Shown: piece by piece, positions 60,920-64,000 of the stretch
Layout: each line of letters starts with the position of its first letter
Position numbering within the stretch: the stretch's first letter is position 1
Assembly (NCBI GenBank): GCA_945881985.1
Contig: CAMCVL010000001.1
Span: 1-64,000, forward strand
Source: Rickettsia typhi
GTDB taxonomy: Bacteria; Pseudomonadota; Alphaproteobacteria; Rickettsiales; Deianiraeaceae
DNA: 64,000 nt
Direction of reading: 5' to 3'
Made by a program: the position numbers and the translations under genes
The notes under the pieces: generated by a model
The model's input: only the letters and a program-made list of their open reading frames with translations
Database searches by the model: none
What the model was told of the DNA's origin: nothing

Positions 60920-63235
60920 TTATTTTTGCTCCTTGTATTTTGCTATCCATTCCTCATTGATAATGCGGCGGCCTTTGTCGTCTGGCTTGCCAAGTAGCCC
61001 ATCCTGCTCCATGCGTTCAATCATGCCGGCAGCCTTGTTAAAGCCAATGCGTAGCCTGCGTTGTATGTAGCTAATTGATGTCCTTCTTTCCTCCGCTACA
61101 ACTGCAACAGCCTTGTTGTAGATTGCATCGTCGCTATCTTGCACCTCTGGCTCAAAATCGTCAAATATTCCCTTGCTGCCCATAAACATTTGATTTTCAA
61201 GCTTTTCCTCCCTGCGAGTAAAGCCTTGCTCTGGTATGGTATCTCCGCTGGATGTTGCTGTAAATAGGTCAACATAAATAGGCTCTGGGTTGTGTGATTT
61301 TAAAAAGTCAACAGCCGATGCAACCTCCGAATCTGCAACAAAAGGAGCGTGGAGTCTTATCATCTTTGTGCCTGCAGGCATAAATAGCATATCCCCCATG
61401 CCAAGCAGCTGCTCCGCCCCAGGCGAGCCAAGAATGGTGCGACTATCAATACCGCTAGTTACCTGAAAGCTAAGCCTTGTAGGCATGTTTGCTTTGATAA
61501 CACCAGTTATAACATCAACACTTGGTCTTTGAGTTGCAAGAATTAAATGTATCCCAGCCGCCCTTGCCATCTGGGATAGTCTTTGTATTGATGCCTCAAC
61601 CGCCTTACCGGATACTATCATAAGATCAGCCATTTCGTCAACAACAACGATGATAAATGGTATTTTGTCAAGCCCGCTAGATGGATTTGCTTTAATTTTT
61701 GCATTGTAGCCTGCTATGTTACGCACGCCAATTTTAGACATTTTTCTATATCTAGCCTCCATCTCGTCCAAAACCCATTTTAGTGCCATTACGGCATTTT
61801 TTGCATCGGTAATAACTGGCATAAGCAGGTGCGGAATGCCGTCGTAAACCGAAAGCTCAAGCATCTTTGGGTCAATCATTATAAACTTGCAATCCTCTGG
61901 CGAAAGCCTAAATAAAAGCGACATGATGATTGCATTGATTCCAACGGACTTGCCGGAGCCAGTTGTTCCAGCGATAAGCAAGTGTGGCATTTTGGAAAGG
62001 TCGGCTAAAAACACAACTCCGTCCATGGTTTTACCAAAGGTTATTGGGAGGGTGTTTGAGGTGTCCTTATATTCTTGTGTTTCAAAAATTTCGCGTAAAA
62101 ACACAGTTTCCCTTATGCGATTTGGCACCTCAATACCAAGTGCACCCTTTGTGTTAAGCTGGCTTATGCGGCACGATGGAGCCTTAAGATACCTTGCAAC
62201 ATCTTCATTTAAGCCCATAACTCTTGATGCCCTAATGCCAGACTCAGGCTCAAACTCAAAAACACTAATCACAGGACCCACCTGTATAGAAACTATCCTA
62301 CCGCCAACGCCAAAATCCATAAGGCAGGCTAAAAGCTTATCCTTTGTAAGTTTTGCATCGTTGATGTTTTCAATTGTTTTAAGCTGCTGGTCCTGAGCCT
62401 GCATATTTAGTATGTCGTAAGGGGGAGCTTTGTAGACTGTTATGGAATTGTGGGTAAGCTTACTTTTAATGTCCGCAGGCTTGCTTGCCTGGCTGTTTAA
62501 ATCTAAGGATTGTAAATTAGCATCGTGGTAAGCTAGCGAGTCCGCGTTTAATGCTTGAGTATTATTGCTATCTTGATGAATTTTATTAGATTTAAGCAAA
62601 TTATTATCAAGATTTACAAATGAAGCCTCGCCGTTTTTTTTAAGACGCACTTCAAGGTTTTTTGTTCCGCCATCTTTTTGAAAACCTTTAACTGATACAA
62701 TTGAAAGATATTCTGTTTTTTCGCAGGAATATAACACTGATAAAATTGCCACAAAAAGCACAATTGCAAAAATAATGACTTGGGCGTAGATATTGGATAT
62801 AGAGGACAATACATCTGTCATTAAATATCCGCCAAGGGGGTATTCAAAGTAGTAAGTGTAGGGCTTTAAAAAAGATAATATAAGCCCTAAAGCAAAAAGT
62901 GCGGCAATAAAACCTAGAAATCTGTTTTTTAAAGATGTTATGCCACGGCTAAAAAAGTCGTAGGATACAAGACCAGTCCAAAAAGGAGTAAAAAAAGATG
63001 AAAGCCCAAAATACTGCAGGGCAAAGTCCGCAAAATAAGATCCGGCTCTACCCATTATGTTTTGCACAGGGTATTTACTAATTACATTAAAGCTCTCGTC
63101 CAAGGATGTGTAGGACACTAAGGCTAAAAAGCTAAAAACTGATAGGGTAAAAAAGACGGAGCCAAGAAAAAAAGTAGATTTTTTGAGTTTTGTAATAAAG
63201 TTGCCAAAGGCTAAAAGCCCATCTTTTGCACCCAT
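60920..63235 (-). CDS. ftsK: DNA translocase FtsK
   Basis: FtsK pumps chromosome DNA at the division septum and drives dimer resolution. The 771-residue protein has four membrane segments within the first ~185 residues, a short linker (about 190-265), then the motor: GVGGRIVSIQVGPVISVFEFEP, Walker A GTTGSGKSVGIN (about 422-433), Walker B FIIVVVDEMADLM, RLSQMARAAGIHLILATQRPS and a C-terminal gamma winged helix (TSISYIQRRLRIGFNKAAGMIERME). The linker is short compared with E. coli. It lies 36 bp after fabG and before MAPEG. Confidence 0.96.
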   Translation of the reverse strand: MGAKDGLLAFGNFITKLKKSTFFLGSVFFTLSVFSFLALVSYTSLDESFNVISKYPVQNIMGRAGSYFADFALQYFGLSSFFTPFWTGLVSYDFFSRGITSLKNRFLGFIAALFALGLILSFLKPYTYYFEYPLGGYLMTDVLSSISNIYAQVIIFAIVLFVAILSVLYSCEKTEYLSIVSVKGFQKDGGTKNLEVRLKKNGEASFVNLDNNLLKSNKIHQDSNNTQALNADSLAYHDANLQSLDLNSQASKPADIKSKLTHNSITVYKAPPYDILNMQAQDQQLKTIENINDAKLTKDKLLACLMDFGVGGRIVSIQVGPVISVFEFEPESGIRASRVMGLNEDVARYLKAPSCRISQLNTKGALGIEVPNRIRETVFLREIFETQEYKDTSNTLPITFGKTMDGVVFLADLSKMPHLLIAGTTGSGKSVGINAIIMSLLFRLSPEDCKFIMIDPKMLELSVYDGIPHLLMPVITDAKNAVMALKWVLDEMEARYRKMSKIGVRNIAGYNAKIKANPSSGLDKIPFIIVVVDEMADLMIVSGKAVEASIQRLSQMARAAGIHLILATQRPSVDVITGVIKANMPTRLSFQVTSGIDSRTILGSPGAEQLLGMGDMLFMPAGTKMIRLHAPFVADSEVASAVDFLKSHNPEPIYVDLFTATSSGDTIPEQGFTRREEKLENQMFMGSKGIFDDFEPEVQDSDDAIYNKAVAVVAEERRTSISYIQRRLRIGFNKAAGMIERMEQDGLLGKPDDKGRRIINEEWIAKYKEQK

Positions 63236-63271
63236 AAAACCTTTAAATTAAATACTTAAAAAGCCTTGATA

Positions 63272-64000
63272 TTACGACATATACATGCCGCCGTTGACAG
63301 ACAAAACCTCGCCGGTAATATACTCACCCATCTTACTAGCTAAAAATACAGCAGAGTTTGCAATATCAACTGGCGACCCTTGCTTGCCAAGAGGTATGTT
63401 TTTGTTGATTAACTCCTCGTTTAGCCCGCTTGTCATATCCGTTTTTATAAAACCGGGAGCTATAACATTTGCAGTGATGTTTTTTGAAGCATATTCCAAA
63501 GCAATAGACCTAGCCATACCAACAAGCCCAGCTTTTGATGATGAATAGTTAACCTGCCCAGCATTACCACTAAGACCAACAATTGATGATATGTAGACAA
63601 TTTTACCAAATTTTTTACGCATCATATGCTTAACTGCCGACCTTGAAAGCACAAAATTTGCAGTTAAATTTGTGTTGATTACATCGTGCCATTGGTCGTT
63701 TGTCATTCTAACAAAAATACCATCCTTTGTAATGCCGGCGTTTGCAATCAAAATGTCAAGCCCATCCATTTTAGCTATTGAGCTTTCAACCAAAGCCTCG
63801 CATTCGGTTGTGTTTGCAAGGTTGCAGGCTTCAAAAAAAACTCTACCTTCATAAGCTGCATATTTTGCTTTAAGTGCATCAAGCTTTACCTGATTTGACC
63901 CGCTTAACACGCAAACCGCCCCAAGTTCCAAAAAAGCATCAGCAATTGCACCACCAATACCACCGGTGGCACCGGTGATTAAAACCTTTTTACCTTCAAG
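63272..64000 (-). CDS. fabG: 3-oxoacyl-ACP reductase FabG (5' end outside window)
   Basis: A short-chain dehydrogenase that reduces 3-oxoacyl-ACP with NADPH in fatty-acid synthesis. The frame is open to the right edge of the window and covers nearly the whole protein: GATGGIGG nucleotide-binding loop near the edge, LIANAGITKDG, catalytic SSIVGLSGNAGQVNYSSSKAGL with Ser, Tyr and Lys, and the C-terminal ITGEVLSVNGGMYM. About 243 residues are visible; only the first few residues are missing. fabD and acpP are probable neighbours outside the window. The FabG call over other SDRs rests on the overall match and family-typical C-terminus. Confidence 0.92.
   Translation of the reverse strand, partial: LEGKKVLITGATGGIGGAIADAFLELGAVCVLSGSNQVKLDALKAKYAAYEGRVFFEACNLANTTECEALVESSIAKMDGLDILIANAGITKDGIFVRMTNDQWHDVINTNLTANFVLSRSAVKHMMRKKFGKIVYISSIVGLSGNAGQVNYSSSKAGLVGMARSIALEYASKNITANVIAPGFIKTDMTSGLNEELINKNIPLGKQGSPVDIANSAVFLASKMGEYITGEVLSVNGGMYMS

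Overview
This window looks like the chromosome of an AT-rich alphaproteobacterium, most plausibly a member of the order Rickettsiales or a close relative. Seen in the sequence: genes for the conjugation-type secretion proteins VirB8, VirB9 and VirB10 lie scattered among housekeeping genes, a lone gene-transfer-agent tail gene is present, L36 is the zinc-free form, and many in-frame or intergenic repeats occur. Unlike typical obligate intracellular Rickettsiales, it carries amino-acid and cofactor enzymes (leuA, ilvH, proA, a chorismate mutase, bioD, coaX, folD, metK), makes lipid A (lpxD) and peptidoglycan (ddl, ftsI, ftsQ, ftsB, mreC, an M23 hydrolase) and has a probable heme receptor. A Deianiraeaceae-like, less host-dependent relative is a reasonable guess, but this is inference; no rRNA is in the window.

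Layout. 1-9.8 kb (+ strand): the tail of an unknown protein, rnd, rsmI, ddl-ftsQ (remnant of the division and wall cluster), a HIT protein, a GTA gp15-like protein and a cysteine-rich prepilin-like protein. 9.8-16.5 kb: chorismate mutase-like gene and proA (overlapping), a small unknown gene, a heme-type TonB receptor facing lpxD across a perfect inverted repeat, then rpsD. 16.5-17.55 kb: a gene-free, hairpin-rich repeat region. 17.5-27.8 kb (mostly - strand): fumC with two expansions, a divergent dnaA, coaX (+), a PEGA lipoprotein, a large AsmA-like protein, ilvH, bioD and virB9. 28-32.4 kb (+): an isolated rplR, a catalytically degenerate inositol-monophosphatase homologue, an M23 peptidase, rpiB, rpmJ and ispD. 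32.6-35.1 kb (-): a PfkB kinase and lpdA. 35.5-41.3 kb (+): skp/ompH, pdhA, glyS and mnmG.

41.7-49.9 kb (-): an unknown 470-480 aa protein, then a tightly packed block transcribed folD, virB10, ftsB-like, ankyrin protein, MrpF-like, virB8, ftsI, which mixes secretion-channel and division genes with overlapping ends. 50-54.5 kb (+): a repeat-containing membrane or surface protein split by an apparent frameshift, ssb and mreC. 54.5-55.1 kb: a second repeat region holding an inverted copy of the element at 16.9 kb. 55.1-64 kb (-): an unknown membrane protein, leuA with an internal 93-bp tandem repeat, metK, atpF, two small membrane proteins, ftsK and a partial fabG.

No tRNA, rRNA, CRISPR array, transposase or recognisable riboswitch was seen. 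Most starts have weak or no Shine-Dalgarno sequence, so several start choices rest on homology and codon type. The most interesting items are the DnaA with changed key residues, the inverted long repeats, the repeats and expansions inside leuA and fumC, the frameshifted repeat protein, and the mixed secretion/division gene block.
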